This document shows positions 17,269-26,316 of a stretch of 64,000 nucleotides of DNA, in pieces (position 1 is the stretch's first letter; each line of letters begins with the position of its first letter). Under the pieces are notes generated by a model. It ran no database searches. It was not told where the DNA came from and saw only the letters and a list, made by a program, of their open reading frames with translations. Source of the stretch: Methanomassiliicoccus sp. (lineage in GTDB: Archaea; Thermoplasmatota; Thermoplasmata; Methanomassiliicoccales; Methanomassiliicoccaceae); assembly GCA_012719175.1 (NCBI GenBank), contig JAAYAX010000008.1, positions 1-64,000 on the forward strand. Reading direction: 5' to 3'. Made by a program: the position numbers and the translations under genes.

Positions 17269-18012
17269 TCACTTCAGCTCAGAGATGAGACGCTGCACCG
17301 CTTCCCGCAGCATGCTGTCCTGGGGGAGCGACGTGAGCTGCGAACTGCCCATGGCCAGTTCCTCCAAGGCAGCGTCGTGCGGCAATAGGAACGTCTTGGA
17401 GAAGCCTGGCGGAACGACGTCCTTGACCTTCGCCGGTAGCTCCCCGCGGATGCGGTTGATGATCAGAACGCTCTTCCCGATGTCGATCTCCATGTCCTTG
17501 GATAAGGACAGTATCCGGGAGGCGGTCTCCAGTCCCATCTTGGTGGCGTCCGATACCACCATGAGGACGTCCATGCGCTGGCATGTCCTCCGGGAGAGGT
17601 GCTCCATCCCTGCCTCGTTATCTATCACCACGTGACCGTACTGGCTCATGATCTCGTCGAGGAAGGTGCGCAGGAGGTTGTTCACGTAGCAGTAGCAGCC
17701 TCGGCCCTCGGAGCGGCCCATGGTCACCAGGTCGAAGTCCGTACCTTCCTCCATCGCCAGCCGAAGCTGGTACATCGCCTCCTGGTGCTTGGAGCCTGTT
17801 ACGTCCTCGGACCGCCTTACCAGTTCCTCGCGAAGGTCGCCGATGGTCCTCTCCACAGTGATCCCAAGCTTCTCGCCCAGGTTGGAGTTGGGATCGGCGT
17901 CCACGGCCAGTATTACTTTCCCGGTTCGCGCGGCGAGCTCCTGCACCATAAGGGCAGATAGGGTCGATTTGCCGACCCCTCCCTTTCCTGCCACGGCGAT
18001 GATGAACGTCAT
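17269..18012 (-). CDS. cooC: CooC/AcsF-type nickel-insertion ATPase
   Basis: ATPase that helps load nickel into CODH or acetyl-CoA synthase. It has the deviant Walker A GKGGVGKST at residues 9-17 and Cys106-Tyr-Cys108 (GRGCYCYVN), the metal-binding CxC that forms the dimer site in CooC. DADPNSNLG follows the Walker A strand, as in the MinD/CooC group. Length is 247 residues. The ATG lies just past the stop of the core methionine synthase gene, so the two are co-transcribed; the in-frame extension upstream lies wholly inside that gene. Confidence 0.9.
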   Translation of the reverse strand: MTFIIAVAGKGGVGKSTLSALMVQELAARTGKVILAVDADPNSNLGEKLGITVERTIGDLREELVRRSEDVTGSKHQEAMYQLRLAMEEGTDFDLVTMGRSEGRGCYCYVNNLLRTFLDEIMSQYGHVVIDNEAGMEHLSRRTCQRMDVLMVVSDATKMGLETASRILSLSKDMEIDIGKSVLIINRIRGELPAKVKDVVPPGFSKTFLLPHDAALEELAMGSSQLTSLPQDSMLREAVQRLISELK

Positions 18013-18013
18013 G

Positions 18014-19036
18014 TCACTCCAGGGAGTGCCGTGTCCGAAGCTCCGCCGATGTCTCCACCAACAGGTCCAGGACCTTCGCTCCGACCTCGGCGTCAAGGCC
18101 GCCCAGACCGCACTGCGGCGTGAGCAGCGACTGCCGCAGGAGCATCTCGCGGTCCAACCCCTTGTTGACCAGGGATGTCATGAGCTCCTCGACCTTATCT
18201 GCCAATGATGACGCGTTCTCCTGGAGGAACGGCTCCTCATGGTTGGGCACGATGCCCCAGGCGAGGCTCCCACCGTTCTGGAGGAAACGGTCCACCTCCT
18301 CCGGGTAGAGGGATATGGTGTAGCCGTAATCGTAGGCGTCGAACGACAGGACGTCGATGCCCATGCTCATCACGAACGGCCAGTCGGTATTGGCGCAGCA
18401 GTGGATGCCCGTCATCCCCTCCAGGCCGGTGGTGACCTCCGCTATCCACGAGGTCACGTCCGCCTGCGAGACGGAGGCGAAGGGCGTGCCGATGATCGAG
18501 AGGTACGGCTCATCTATGAACAGGATGGTCTCCGGGCACTTCCTGCGCAGCTCCCTCTCCTGCCATCTGGCCATGAGGTTCAGGCTCTTGCGTATAATCT
18601 CCGCGTACGCCTCGTCGTAGATTACCGGCTTGTCGTCCAGGTCCGTTACCTGTAGGCCCAGGGACACTGGTCCAGTGATCTGTCCTTTGACCGCACGCGC
18701 CGATGACGGCAGCTCCCGGGACATGAACTCATGGAAGCCGGAGAAGCCGTACTGGGGGAACGCGAACAGGTCCACGTTGTCCTCCAGGATCTTGGTGTAG
18801 ATGGCCTCGGGATCGTAGTCCGCAAGGTTCACCCGGATCTTCTTCTTGTCATTGTCCACCTGCACGCCGGGCAGCCCGCTCATGAACTGGACGTACATGT
18901 TCTCCTGGAACCCCACCTGCGGAAGCTGGGGCCACGTGGGCACGGTGACGAGCTTCTCCAGGACGAGGTCCACGGCTTTCGCTGGATCGGTGCAGGGAAG
19001 GGATCCGATAACGGTGGGAGCGCAGTTCCAGGCCAC
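18014..19036 (-). CDS. core methionine synthase (MetE C-terminal-domain protein)
   Basis: A 340-residue protein that consists only of the catalytic barrel of cobalamin-independent methionine synthase. The zinc ligands are visible: His212-x-Cys214 (GIHCCANTDW), Glu176 (IDEPYLS) and Cys309 (TPQCGLGG). In Dehalococcoides a stand-alone core MetE takes the methyl group from the corrinoid iron-sulfur protein. This gene's place directly upstream of cooC and opposite acsC suggests the same reaction: methyl-CFeSP plus homocysteine to methionine. The start is GTG. A TATA-like CTTTATCT lies about 25 bases ahead, so the message may be leaderless. An alternative is another zinc methyltransferase of the UroD/MetE group. 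Confidence 0.8.
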   Translation of the reverse strand: MAWNCAPTVIGSLPCTDPAKAVDLVLEKLVTVPTWPQLPQVGFQENMYVQFMSGLPGVQVDNDKKKIRVNLADYDPEAIYTKILEDNVDLFAFPQYGFSGFHEFMSRELPSSARAVKGQITGPVSLGLQVTDLDDKPVIYDEAYAEIIRKSLNLMARWQERELRRKCPETILFIDEPYLSIIGTPFASVSQADVTSWIAEVTTGLEGMTGIHCCANTDWPFVMSMGIDVLSFDAYDYGYTISLYPEEVDRFLQNGGSLAWGIVPNHEEPFLQENASSLADKVEELMTSLVNKGLDREMLLRQSLLTPQCGLGGLDAEVGAKVLDLLVETSAELRTRHSLE

Positions 19037-19092
19037 GCTCTTTCAATATACCGAGCTTAGATAAAGTTTCTGTGAGGCGGAGGATGGCACCT

Positions 19093-19773
19093 TTACGCGA
19101 GGGATACGATCCGCTGGAACAGGGGGAGCAGCTCGTCCAAGGCCTGGAAGATCCTCTCCTTGATCTCAGGAGTGATGCTGCCCTCCGGCCATACCTTGGT
19201 CAGGGTGGCGTCCATGCCCCAGTGGTATTCCCCGCCGTGGGAGCGGAAGGAGGGGTTGAGGAAGCCGTTACTGGACAGCGCCCAGGCCATGGACTTGGTC
19301 CTCTGGTCCTCGAGCACGCCCTGCACGAACTGGCTGCGGTCGCCCTCGGGAGAGGAAAGGTAGTGGAAGCCGCAGCACACACCTGGGCTCAGGTTCCCCT
19401 GCCGGTCGCGAACCATGCCGACCTCAAGGAACATCTCCGGCTCCACGCGGGCCTCGCCCCTGTAGAAGTCCTTCCTGAGCATGACCGCGGAGCAGCTGGC
19501 CCCCACCGCGCCGTGATAGTTGAAGGGGGAGCCCTTGATCACGAAGCGCTCCTCCAGACCGCGGGAGCGGACATATTCGTTCAGGGTCGCTTTGAGGTAG
19601 CCCCAGTAGCTCGCCTCATGCTCCGACGTGAACGCCTGGTCGGCAGCGCCGATGATCTCCTTTACGGCCCTCTCCGCCTCTTCCTTGGAGGATTTGGGAC
19701 CGGTGCGGCCGGATTCCAGGATCTGCTTGGCCATGACGATGATGGAGTTAAAAGGGGATGTGTGAGGGGACAT
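19093..19773 (-). CDS. uncharacterised protein between core-metE and the corrinoid activator
   Basis: A 226-residue soluble protein that I do not recognise. It contains Cys residues in GASCSAVM and GVCCGFHYL, and several conserved-looking turns (FVIKGSPFNYHGAVGAS, SHGGEYHWGMDATL). There are no membrane segments, and the C-terminus (ITPEIKERIFQALDELLPLFQRI) is helical. The ATG follows AAGGTG at 6 bases; a GTG three codons upstream is also possible. It lies in line with core-metE and the reductive activator, so it may act in corrinoid or methyl-transfer chemistry. Nothing in the sequence proves that. Confidence 0.6.
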   Translation of the reverse strand: MSPHTSPFNSIIVMAKQILESGRTGPKSSKEEAERAVKEIIGAADQAFTSEHEASYWGYLKATLNEYVRSRGLEERFVIKGSPFNYHGAVGASCSAVMLRKDFYRGEARVEPEMFLEVGMVRDRQGNLSPGVCCGFHYLSSPEGDRSQFVQGVLEDQRTKSMAWALSSNGFLNPSFRSHGGEYHWGMDATLTKVWPEGSITPEIKERIFQALDELLPLFQRIVSLA

Positions 19774-19925
19774 GGATGACACCTTTTCTCGATTTTGATT
19801 ATACTATGTTTTGTGGACCTTTGAACGATATTTCAATCCTTTTACTCTTCAGATTAATATTGGAATCAACGATGCTAAATTGACCTGAAGAATGTAAGAA
19901 AATGGCGCGTGATGGACCTAACGGT

Positions 19926-21812
19926 CTAATCCCTTACTTGCAGCCCCCGGGCGGCCTCGATCCTCTTCCGCACCTCGGGGAACAGGTCCATATCGGTGTG
20001 TGGCAGGAACAGCGCTGAGGAGTACTGGTCGAAGAACGCTTGCGAGGAGGACAGGTCCACGTAGGTCGTGGCGCGGTATATGTCCAGGGCCTCGGCCCTC
20101 ATCCTCTCGGAGAGGAGGCACAGCTTGGAGCCTCCCAGGGAGGCGTTGCCTAGGAACTGGAAGCGATCGCGCGGCACGTCCGGAAGGAGGCCGATGACCT
20201 GGGCGTTGTCGATGTCGATGTGCTGACCGAAGCCGCCGGCGATGTACAGCCGGTCAACGTCGCTAAAGGCCTTGTCCACGCTCTGAAGAAGCACGGAACA
20301 CCCGGCGTAGATGGCCGCTTTTGTTCGGATGACGTTGGCGATGTCATCGTCGCTTACGGCGATGTCCCTCTTTCCCGCCTCATGGTGGACGACGAACTCC
20401 ATGCCCCGTCCGGAGGACCGCACCCTCTCCGAAGCGGCGGTCTCGATCCTCCCCTTCTTATCGATGTACCCTCGCAGGAACATCTGGGCGATGAGGTCGA
20501 TGAGGCCCGAGCCGCATATTCCCCGTGGGCGCTTCTTCCCTATGATGGTGATGTCGATGTCCGTCTCTGTTATCTTGATAGTGTCTATGGCCCCGCCCAT
20601 GGCGCGCATGCCGCAGGAGACCTCCCCGCCCTCGAAGGCCGGCCCCGCGGAGGTGGAGCATCCCACCATCCACTCCTTGTTCCCCAGCACCACCTCGCCG
20701 TTGGTGCCCACGTCGATCAGGAGGGACAGCTCGTCCCGGAGGTGCATGCCCGAGAGCAGTATGTCCGCGGTGATGTCACCGCCCACGTAGGACGCTCGGC
20801 CGGGCACGCAGTACAGCGGAGCTCCGGGAAGGGAGCGGATGCCGATGTCCGATGCAGGCAGGACAGGCGGCACGTTGGTGGTGGATATGTATGGAGCGTA
20901 GCGGATGCTCGTGGGGTCCAGGCCCAGCAGCATGTGCACCATGGCGGTGTTGCCCCCCACGGCGATGGAGGCGATGTCGGTGTCGCAGGTCCCGGAGTGG
21001 AAGCGCCTCCTCTTGTCCCTCTCCGCGCACAACTGGGTGATGAGCCCGTTGACGGTGTCTAGCACCAGCTCGTTGAGCCTCCCCACTCCCTTCTCCTCGG
21101 CGTACGCGATTCGGGACAGCACGTCCTCGCCGCATACCAGCTGGCGGTTGTAGTCGGACGCCTGCGCCACCGTCTTCCCGGTGTTGAGGTCCACCAGCTC
21201 CGCCACCACCGTGGTGGTGCCGATGTCCACGGCGATGCCGTAGTTGGCCAGGGTCTTGGACCCTTTCTCGATGGCCATGAGCCTGTGGATTTCGTCCCAT
21301 CGGGACATCATCAGGGAGAGCTGCCAGCCGCCCTCCCGCAGTACCTGGGGCAGCTCCCGCAGCAATGTAAGGGGCACCTCCAGGGAGGGGGTCTCCAGGG
21401 CGTCGATTACCCTCTCCAGGTCGCCGCGGTTGTCCTCCATGCTGGGGTCGGAGAGGTCCAGGCGGCGGCACACCGTGAGGGGTGTCAGCTCCCCGGCCTC
21501 CCGGCCGTTGTACGCGGCGAGGATCTGGTGCTCGCTGATCTGTGATTCCTCGGGGATGAACACCGACACCTCGCCCCTTATCTTGGTCTGGCAGGCAAGA
21601 CGGTACCCCAGATCGTACTCCTCCCTGCTGAGCTTGCCCAACTCCGATTCGCTGGGACCGTCCACTATGACCAGGCACTTGTTGCAGGTCCCCTTCCCCC
21701 CACATACGCTGTTGATCTGCGCGCCCATCGCCACCGCGGCGTCCAGGACCGTTTCCCCATCCTCGACCTCGGTCATCATCCCGCCCGGAAAGAAGGTCAC
21801 CCTGTGGGACAT
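19926..21812 (-). CDS. reductive activator of corrinoid proteins (RACo/RamA-like ASKHA ATPase)
   Basis: Restores inactive Co(II) corrinoid protein to Co(I) using ATP. The N-terminal [2Fe-2S] domain has Cys37, Cys43, Cys46 and Cys74 (SVCGGKGTCNKC, then LACQ). The rest is the actin-like ASKHA fold, with phosphate loops GIAVDIGTTTVVAELVDL and LLIDVGTNGEVVLG and an adenosine region IYIAGGFGQHI. Length (628 residues) and single plant-type [2Fe-2S] domain match bacterial RACo of the acs operon; methanogen RamA carries [4Fe-4S] clusters instead. The partner is probably AcsC/AcsD, encoded 3-6 kb away. Confidence 0.88.
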   Translation of the reverse strand: MSHRVTFFPGGMMTEVEDGETVLDAAVAMGAQINSVCGGKGTCNKCLVIVDGPSESELGKLSREEYDLGYRLACQTKIRGEVSVFIPEESQISEHQILAAYNGREAGELTPLTVCRRLDLSDPSMEDNRGDLERVIDALETPSLEVPLTLLRELPQVLREGGWQLSLMMSRWDEIHRLMAIEKGSKTLANYGIAVDIGTTTVVAELVDLNTGKTVAQASDYNRQLVCGEDVLSRIAYAEEKGVGRLNELVLDTVNGLITQLCAERDKRRRFHSGTCDTDIASIAVGGNTAMVHMLLGLDPTSIRYAPYISTTNVPPVLPASDIGIRSLPGAPLYCVPGRASYVGGDITADILLSGMHLRDELSLLIDVGTNGEVVLGNKEWMVGCSTSAGPAFEGGEVSCGMRAMGGAIDTIKITETDIDITIIGKKRPRGICGSGLIDLIAQMFLRGYIDKKGRIETAASERVRSSGRGMEFVVHHEAGKRDIAVSDDDIANVIRTKAAIYAGCSVLLQSVDKAFSDVDRLYIAGGFGQHIDIDNAQVIGLLPDVPRDRFQFLGNASLGGSKLCLLSERMRAEALDIYRATTYVDLSSSQAFFDQYSSALFLPHTDMDLFPEVRKRIEAARGLQVRD

Positions 21813-21907
21813 GCGCTCAGGACCTCCTCAGGGAATGATGTAGGTTTTGGTCGATCGACAGCATCGGAGGAAGTTCGAGGGAGGGAGCGCCTGCCATGGT
21901 CATGCCC

Positions 21908-23374
21908 TCATCCCAGGAACCCACGGAGATGGGCGGCCCGGAGCACGAACTCTCCCATGCCCTTGCCCGTGCTGTTCTTGAGGTTGTTCATGATCTGCGA
22001 GGTTATCTGGCGGTGCATCTCGTCCACCTCGTAATCGATCTCCAGATTGTCCACGGCCATGCGCACCTTGAGGGGCAGCATCTTCATGGAATCGGGGTTC
22101 ATGTACCGCAGGGCGTCGCGCATGTTGTCATCGAAGTGGGGGCTGAGCTGCCGCAGGTAATCCAGGTCGGTGTCGTCCAGGGCGTCCAGGCCCAGGACCT
22201 CGGGCGGTATGCCCAGGGAGTAGAAGGCACAGCAGAAGCTGATGGCCCGCGGCAGCTTGATGCCCTCGAGGCTGCGGGAGTACCCGAACAGACCGATGTG
22301 CAGCTTCCTCTTGCGGCGTGCCGGCACATAGTTGGCGGCCTCGTTGACCAATGGTGCGAGCTTTATGATCTGCTCCCGGTAGGAGTTGGCACACCTCTCG
22401 ACGATATCCTTGCACCTCCCCACGTCTACTTCGACGGCCGGAGAGCGTGTCCCCTCGTTGATCCTCTGGATCCCGCTGCGAACCTCGTCGTGGGAGTAAT
22501 CGTACTTGAAGGCGGACTGTACCGTGAACGTCTGCACGGAGGGGTACTCCTTCATGAGGGCCTCCACGTTGGTAGGCTTGAGATTTCCGCGGAAGGGGGC
22601 GGAGCCCACCCCGATGATCGGCTGAATGCTTACCCCTGTCTCCTCCTCCAGGAGCTGGAGGTTGTACAGCGCGGCCTTGTTCATGAGGATGGCGCCCGCC
22701 TGGCCATAGTTCATGGCCGGGTCCGACCGTGCCAGGAACACCCTCTGGTACTCCAGGTCCTTGTCCTGCATGTACTTGCGGGTGATGTGGTGCGCGTCCA
22801 GCATGTGCTCCAAATCCTCGAAGAGAGGTATGACATTGATCTCGTCGGGTTCGAAGGTGCCTATCCACTTGGAGAGCTCTACGCTGTCCTTGCTGAAGGT
22901 CATGTGCTGCTTCCCCACCACGAAGTCCTTGTAGTAGTGGTACACGCGGTCCAGGGAGGCGGCGGAGGCGGTCATGGGGAGGATGACCTCGAAGATCGGA
23001 GGGACCTCGTTCTGGTAGAACAGCTTGGCGGTATCGAACGATCGAGGTATGGACTCCAGCGTCTCCAGGAGGATCTTGGCGTCGTCCTTCTCCACGCTGG
23101 GGTTGGGGACCCTCAGGGTGAGGAAGACGTCCTTCCCCAGCTGCTTGTCCCGGAAGTACCAGTCGTACTTCGACAGCAGCTTCTTGATGACATAGTTGTC
23201 CACCTCCTTCCCCTCACAGTCCCACATCTGCTCCTCGCAGTCAAGGTGCGAGAACACATAGTAGGCCTCCTGGATCTCGTCCTCGCCTCCCAGCTCCGAG
23301 CTCTCGGAGAAGAATGGAGCGTTTACGTTGTCCGGATGTTGGGTGCTCATGCATCGGGGGATTTTTCGTTTCAT
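21908..23374 (-). CDS. ppcA: phosphoenolpyruvate carboxylase, archaeal type
   Basis: Carboxylates phosphoenolpyruvate with bicarbonate to oxaloacetate, feeding the partial TCA cycle. At 488 residues it belongs to the short archaeal PpcA family, not the 900-residue bacterial enzyme. Family sequences include the N-terminal PRCMSTQHPDN and PIFEVILPMTASA, GVGSAPFRGN and VQSAFKYDYSHDEV. The start ATG follows GAAAGTGAT. A HTH gene and a gamma carbonic anhydrase gene lie just upstream in the same direction, which makes sense because the enzyme uses bicarbonate. Confidence 0.92.
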   Translation of the reverse strand: MKRKIPRCMSTQHPDNVNAPFFSESSELGGEDEIQEAYYVFSHLDCEEQMWDCEGKEVDNYVIKKLLSKYDWYFRDKQLGKDVFLTLRVPNPSVEKDDAKILLETLESIPRSFDTAKLFYQNEVPPIFEVILPMTASAASLDRVYHYYKDFVVGKQHMTFSKDSVELSKWIGTFEPDEINVIPLFEDLEHMLDAHHITRKYMQDKDLEYQRVFLARSDPAMNYGQAGAILMNKAALYNLQLLEEETGVSIQPIIGVGSAPFRGNLKPTNVEALMKEYPSVQTFTVQSAFKYDYSHDEVRSGIQRINEGTRSPAVEVDVGRCKDIVERCANSYREQIIKLAPLVNEAANYVPARRKRKLHIGLFGYSRSLEGIKLPRAISFCCAFYSLGIPPEVLGLDALDDTDLDYLRQLSPHFDDNMRDALRYMNPDSMKMLPLKVRMAVDNLEIDYEVDEMHRQITSQIMNNLKNSTGKGMGEFVLRAAHLRGFLG

Positions 23375-23420
23375 GATATCACTTTCTCTCTGGTGCGAAC
23401 TAACCTATGTACCCTGTTCT

Positions 23421-23690
23421 TCATTGGACTATCTCCTCATTTCTGAGATCTGATAGCACAGCCTTTCCCTTCTCCGTCAATATGTACCGTTTCCAGGTCT
23501 GTTTCTCCGGGGTCAGGCACTTCAACAGGCCTTTCTCCTCGAGCTCATGGATTGCACGACTGACGTTCTGAATGGAGCGCCCGGTTCGCTGGGATATCTC
23601 CGTCGCACTGAACGGCCCTACTCCTTCCAATGCCCTCATGACGTCCAGCCTTCTATCTATGCTCAGTATCCATTGGGTAAGATCCTTCAA
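23421..23690 (-). CDS. small winged-helix transcriptional regulator
   Basis: An 89-residue MarR/ArsR-like winged helix. Helix-turn-helix FSATEISQRTGRSIQNVSRAIHELEEKGLLKCL is at residues 27-59, followed by the wing KRYILTEKGKAVL. It has no ligand domain. The TTG start is used because GAGGTGAGGGAG lies just upstream, while the ATG above it is in another frame. Located between carbonic anhydrase and PEP carboxylase, it may regulate one of them. Confidence 0.75.
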   Translation of the reverse strand: MKDLTQWILSIDRRLDVMRALEGVGPFSATEISQRTGRSIQNVSRAIHELEEKGLLKCLTPEKQTWKRYILTEKGKAVLSDLRNEEIVQ

Positions 23691-23717
23691 GGCGCTCCCT
23701 CACCTCTGTCATATCGC

Positions 23718-24287
23718 TTAATTTCTTTGATGCTCTCCACCGAATAACCGGTTCAAATCATCCGCTCTTGATCTTCGGTACATGGATGCGAGCTCGATGT
23801 TCATCTCCCGCACGGACTCGGCGAACCGACGATAGTGCACCGGTACTTCTGGAAGATCCTCCCCCGCCGGAGCGCCATCGAGGATGGCACCATTGCAGAC
23901 GAGGCGGGAGCGGGGAACGTTCGTGTTGATGACCAGTGCACGGTGCAGGACCACGCAGCCATCCATCAGGATGCAATCGAAAGCTATCGATCCAAAGCCG
24001 ATGAAGCAACCCTTCCCGATCGTGCACGGCCCGTGGACGATGCAGCCATGGGCGAGAGTGCTGCCGGCGCCGATATGCACGGTGGAGCCGCTCAATGCAT
24101 GGACGATGACATTGTCCTGAATGTTGCACTCATCCTCGATAACTATCTTTGAACCGGGCTCATCCGCGCGGATCGATGAGTTGGGAGCTATGTAGACCCC
24201 CCGGCCTATGGTCACGTCTCCCAGTATGGAGGAGGACGGATCGACGTATGCTCCCTGATCAATTTTCGACTCCTTCAGCATCAGCAT
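23718..24287 (-). CDS. gamma-class carbonic anhydrase / left-handed beta-helix protein
   Basis: A 189-residue hexapeptide-repeat protein (VDPSSSILGDVTIGRGVYIAPNSSIRAD and later turns) of the gamma carbonic anhydrase group. The metal ligands are conserved as His63, His80 and His85 (IVHALSG, LAHGCIVHGP), matching His81, His117 and His122 of Methanosarcina Cam. The acidic loop with the proton-shuttle Glu of Cam appears shortened, as in CamH-type members, so activity is likely but not certain. A signal peptide is absent, so it acts in the cytoplasm, where it could supply bicarbonate to PEP carboxylase. Confidence 0.8.
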   Translation of the reverse strand: MLMLKESKIDQGAYVDPSSSILGDVTIGRGVYIAPNSSIRADEPGSKIVIEDECNIQDNVIVHALSGSTVHIGAGSTLAHGCIVHGPCTIGKGCFIGFGSIAFDCILMDGCVVLHRALVINTNVPRSRLVCNGAILDGAPAGEDLPEVPVHYRRFAESVREMNIELASMYRRSRADDLNRLFGGEHQRN

Positions 24288-24480
24288 GCGTACTTACCTT
24301 GTAACAGGTATCGATTCTAACTATATGAAACAATATGAAAGATTATGAGAAATTATCAGGATGTTCCATCTCCATGCTTCCATCGTGCCTCACGTGGCGC
24401 ATGGTTGCTCCTCCTTATGGAGAGGTATCGGTCTTTGATGTGATCCTGCACCGATCGTCTCTCGCTGCTACTCACGATCA
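24288..24480. other. intergenic region
   Basis: It contains the promoter of the carbonic anhydrase gene (an AT-rich stretch near 24310-24350 with repeated ATGAAA/ATGAGA words) and no convincing coding sequence on either strand. Confidence 0.4.
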
Positions 24481-24951
24481 TCACTGGATCGGTTGGACCG
24501 ACGTCATGATCTTAGAGTACAGGATTATCTTGCCATCGACTATCTCTGGAGTCCTGGTGTAGATCTCGATCATGGGGCCCAGTGCTCGGTGCCCTTGGAC
24601 CTGGATGAACTCCGACAGCACCATATGGGCACTGCCCAGTTCGCTGCCCGTGCCCTTGAAGGAGAGGGTGGCCACCTTCATTGCCGGCAATGTCCTGGTC
24701 TTGATGCCACCGGAGGCCTTCCCCGGTCCCCTGAAGGTGATGGCGATCTCACTTCGGCACTGCTCCCGGGGGACTCTCTGGGGATCATCAAGGTAAATGC
24801 CCATGGGGCAGTAGCCAGGCTTCACCCCGTTCTCCTTGGCCCAGGCGAACAGCTCTCCCATATGGTCGCCCCAGGGTATGTCATCGTAGGGTCCCCGGTG
24901 CTCGATGTAGGCGATCTGGGCCTCCTTCCTATCCTCGAACTTGGGTTTCAC
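24481..24951 (-). CDS. GyrI-like small-molecule-binding protein
   Basis: A stand-alone GyrI/AraC effector-binding-type domain of 156 residues: AQIAYIEHRGPYDDIPWGDHMGELFAWAKENG, then CPMGIYLDDPQRVP and the second strand set KVATLSFKGTGSE. Such domains bind hydrophobic or cationic ligands, and some hydrolyse cyclopropanoid compounds. No DNA-binding part is attached. The start is GTG, after GGAGAACGG. Neighbouring genes give no clue to the ligand. Confidence 0.8.
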   Translation of the reverse strand: MKPKFEDRKEAQIAYIEHRGPYDDIPWGDHMGELFAWAKENGVKPGYCPMGIYLDDPQRVPREQCRSEIAITFRGPGKASGGIKTRTLPAMKVATLSFKGTGSELGSAHMVLSEFIQVQGHRALGPMIEIYTRTPEIVDGKIILYSKIMTSVQPIQ

Positions 24952-25186
24952 GGTCCGTTCTCCGGGCCTACCGTAACCCGAACATGGGGATAACGGTTGC
25001 CTGCCTGCCTCTGTGTTTCGACTTCATAATGGATAAATAGGGACTCTTGAACCACGCCCCAGCCACCGAAGACATGATCGTCGGTCCTTCTCGCGAGACC
25101 TGTGTGCATGGAGCTGAGATGCCCGAACACCCTATGACGGCGCTGAATGTCCGATGTGGGCAAAACTGGCATGGTCTGGATGAAAC

Positions 25187-26128
25187 TTACTCCTCGTGAG
25201 GGGACGTCTGCTGATCAGCGAGATCCTCCACATCCCGCCTCTTCCGTCGGATCAGCACGAACGCCGCCACGATGGCCCCTACCACCACGGCGATGGCGAG
25301 GATGACTGGGACGACATCTCCGATGTCCAGGGTGTTGAGGACATCATGTGCGGCCGCGCTCCCCTCATGGGGATAGGGGCTCTCCGACGACCAGTCGCTC
25401 CATTCATTGCCCTGTCCCTCATAGGTCCAGGCGTTCACGCCTTGATCGAAGGCCTGGGGGTGCTCGGTATGGTAGCTTGCGCCTGCCCCATTGTTGTCGA
25501 TGAAGGTGTTTTCAAAGATGGTGTTCCCATCGCTGCTGGAAAGGTAGAGGCCGTAGTCCCCGGACCTCCCCACCGTGTTGCCGGAGATGGTGTTGCCAGG
25601 GGACGTGCACAGCTCCATCCCATTATACAGGGAATCGGTGATGGTATTTCCGGCGATCGCGATGTCGCACGACGATATCAGCAGCAACCCCGTCTGGCAG
25701 GAGGAGATGGTGTTGTCGGAGATGGTGCAGTTCCTGGATGTGTACATGAAGAAGGCGCAGAAGCAGCCATCCATCGTTGAGCTCCGGATGGTCACGTTGG
25801 ACGCTCCGGTCACCTCGATCGCATAACTGGATGTGCTACTGATGGTGCAGTTCTCGATGACAACATGCTTGCTCGTCCCCGAAATGAAGATCCCCAGCCC
25901 GTTCGGTGGGTTGTCGATCACAATATCAGATATGACGTACGGGTTCGAAGGTGTTCCATCCCCCGGCCAGCCCCTTGCGGTCGCCTGCGTTGCCAGCTCG
26001 GAATCGCTGATTATTGATATCTGGCTGGTCGTGGACGCGTTGACCGTGGCCACGCTCATCGTCGATGCTAGAAGAGCGACTGACAGCAGCAGCAAGGTCA
26101 GGGAAAACGCAGAAGCTGTGATCTTCAT
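25187..26128 (-). CDS. secreted beta-helix (NosD/PbH1-type) membrane-anchored protein
   Basis: A 313-residue surface protein. A signal peptide (residues 1-32) is followed by a conserved entry motif (GWPGDGTPSNPYVISDIVI), then right-handed parallel beta-helix repeats with recurring N-T-I-S-x-N and N-C-T-I-S turns (about residues 70-220). A C-terminal membrane helix (PVILAIAVVVGAIVAAFVLI) and a basic anchor RRKRR close it. Such archaeal proteins often bind carbohydrates or act in the cell envelope. The ATG is chosen after GAAGGACC; a 12-codon upstream extension would spoil the signal peptide. It is monocistronic. Confidence 0.82.
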   Translation of the reverse strand: MKITASAFSLTLLLLSVALLASTMSVATVNASTTSQISIISDSELATQATARGWPGDGTPSNPYVISDIVIDNPPNGLGIFISGTSKHVVIENCTISSTSSYAIEVTGASNVTIRSSTMDGCFCAFFMYTSRNCTISDNTISSCQTGLLLISSCDIAIAGNTITDSLYNGMELCTSPGNTISGNTVGRSGDYGLYLSSSDGNTIFENTFIDNNGAGASYHTEHPQAFDQGVNAWTYEGQGNEWSDWSSESPYPHEGSAAAHDVLNTLDIGDVVPVILAIAVVVGAIVAAFVLIRRKRRDVEDLADQQTSPHEE

Positions 26129-26316
26129 GGCGGTCCTTCGGGCACGCACGGCCCCATTCCCCATTTTTTCTTGGAGGTACGGGCGCCGTGCTTAGGACCC
26201 ATAACGTCCAGGTATAAGATTTGGGTTTTCCTCGTTATCAATTCCAGTAATGACGTATGGGTCTTGCGCTCCTTTATGCTCTCCAGGGGCACATAACGGT
26301 TCGAGGTGACGTGAAC

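Noticed and set aside
21896-23446. 516-residue antisense frame over PEP carboxylase
   Set aside because: A complement shadow of ppcA; no motif and no start signal.
24948-25172. 74-residue minus-strand frame between the GyrI-like and beta-helix genes
   Set aside because: No ribosome-binding site, random-looking composition and no domain.
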